Source: Acidimicrobiia bacterium UBA6912 (GTDB taxonomy: Bacteria > Actinomycetota > Acidimicrobiia > Spongiisociales > UBA5794). Taken from it: a DNA stretch of 6,645 nucleotides. The stretch lies in assembly GCA_002450985.1 (NCBI GenBank), contig DKBA01000337.1, positions 711-7,355 on the forward strand. The letters run 5' to 3'. The notes below the pieces were generated by a model that was not told the origin of the DNA, did no database searches, and saw only the letters and a program-made list of their open reading frames with translations. Below, one piece after another: positions 5,974 to 6,645 of this stretch; the first letter of the stretch is position 1; each line of letters opens with the position of its first letter. The position numbers and the translations under genes are program-made.

Positions 5974-6645
5974 TGCGCATCGAGATCCGCTATGCGTCAC
6001 AGTTCGTGTACCCGGAACCGGTGCGCGAGTCCCACAACGTCTTGCGCGCCTGTCCGGTGACGACGGCGCACCAGACCCTCGTGTCGTACGACGTGCGCAC
6101 CCACCCGATGAGCCGCATCCTGTCTTACGTCGACTACTGGGGCACCCGCGTCGACGCCTTCTCGATCCGGCGGGCCCACGGTCGCCTCGACGTCGTGGCC
6201 GAGGCGACCGTCGAGACGTCGCCGCGCCCGACCCCAGAGAGCGATGCCGGGCTCGAGGCGTACCAGACCGACGAGGTGGTGCTGGGTCTGCACACGTTCT
6301 TGCAGCGATCGCCGCACGCCCAGTGGGACGGTCGGGTCGCCGACGCCGCAAGGACGGCGATCGCCGGTACATCATCCGCCGTCGAAGCCGTCACCGCCAT
6401 CCACGACGCCGTTGCCGCCCGGCTTGCCTACGCCCCCGGCTCGACGTACGTGGGGATGGACGTCAACGAGGTCTGGGACGAGGGCCGCGGGGTGTGCCAG
6501 GATTTCGCCCACGCCGCCATCGCCATGTATCGCGCCGTAGGGATCCCGGCCCGCTACGTGTCCGGGTACCTCTATGCGGCCGACCAGTCGGTCGGGCTGC
6601 CTCCCGAGGAGGCCGAGATCGAGATCGCCACCCATGCGTGGGTCG
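5973..6645 (+). CDS. Transglutaminase-like cysteine protein, 3' end cut by window
   Basis: The frame stays open from ATG 5973 through the last base, giving 224 complete codons. The first 80 or so residues (MRIEIRYASQFVYPEPVRES onward) match the bacterial transglutaminase N-terminal domain. The catalytic core follows: GRGVCQDFAH with nucleophile Cys175, then GIPARYVSGYLY, then THAW with His221. The third residue of the triad, an Asp, should lie just past the window end. Such proteins act as cysteine peptidases or amide-transfer enzymes. No signal peptide is present, so it is probably cytoplasmic. Its start overlaps the Alpha-E stop (TGATG) and no SD is visible, so expression probably depends on ribosomes finishing the upstream gene. 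With the ligase and Alpha-E genes it completes the classic trio. Confidence 0.92.
   Translation, partial: MRIEIRYASQFVYPEPVRESHNVLRACPVTTAHQTLVSYDVRTHPMSRILSYVDYWGTRVDAFSIRRAHGRLDVVAEATVETSPRPTPESDAGLEAYQTDEVVLGLHTFLQRSPHAQWDGRVADAARTAIAGTSSAVEAVTAIHDAVAARLAYAPGSTYVGMDVNEVWDEGRGVCQDFAHAAIAMYRAVGIPARYVSGYLYAADQSVGLPPEEAEIEIATHAWV

Noticed and set aside
5455..6375. Minus-strand open frame opposite the Alpha-E and transglutaminase genes
   Set aside because: It is Arg/Pro/Ser-rich, crosses the junction of two real genes and has no family resemblance.

Overview
The window is GC-rich, densely coded DNA with strong G/C preference at third codon positions, frequent GTG starts and few U-rich terminators. 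The proteins (an actinobacterial-type secreted 5'-nucleotidase, a PAS/MBL pair, and a permuted ATP-grasp/Alpha-E/transglutaminase set) suggest a high-GC Actinomycetota chromosome. The closest lineage cannot be fixed from sequence alone. No rRNA, tRNA, CRISPR array, insertion sequence or phage gene was seen.

Layout. Positions 1-132 are the last 43 codons of an unidentified + strand gene. A strong hairpin terminator follows at 183-212. The rest of the 356-base gap to 488 holds a near-perfect 18-bp palindrome (356-373), a weak -10 element (402-407) and a hairpin touching a good Shine-Dalgarno (SD) sequence. Next is an exported UshA-type 5'-nucleotidase/metallophosphatase (489-2150, +). It converges on a two-gene minus-strand operon and is separated from it by a perfect 14-bp stem-loop (2171-2203). 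That operon, read right to left, is a stand-alone PAS-domain protein (3465-3073) followed by an MBL-fold hydrolase (3076-2249), joined by a 4-base GTGA overlap.

A short divergent control region (3466-3574) separates the PAS/MBL operon from a three-gene + strand operon: circularly permuted ATP-grasp ligase (3575-5017), Alpha-E (DUF403) protein (5017-5973) and transglutaminase-like protein (5973 to beyond the window end). Both junctions are TGATG one-base overlaps, so the three products are probably made together. This trio is a known conserved neighbourhood, predicted to make and process a peptide or amide bond, but its substrate is unknown. The ATP-grasp gene probably has a leaderless GTG start placed by a TACACT -10 box.

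How they work together. The nucleotidase would recover phosphate and nucleosides outside the membrane. The PAS protein has no output domain, and its translationally coupled MBL hydrolase is the obvious candidate effector. The ATP-grasp/Alpha-E/transglutaminase set is the most promising incompletely understood system here. The shared divergent promoter region leaves open that it is co-regulated with the PAS/MBL pair.
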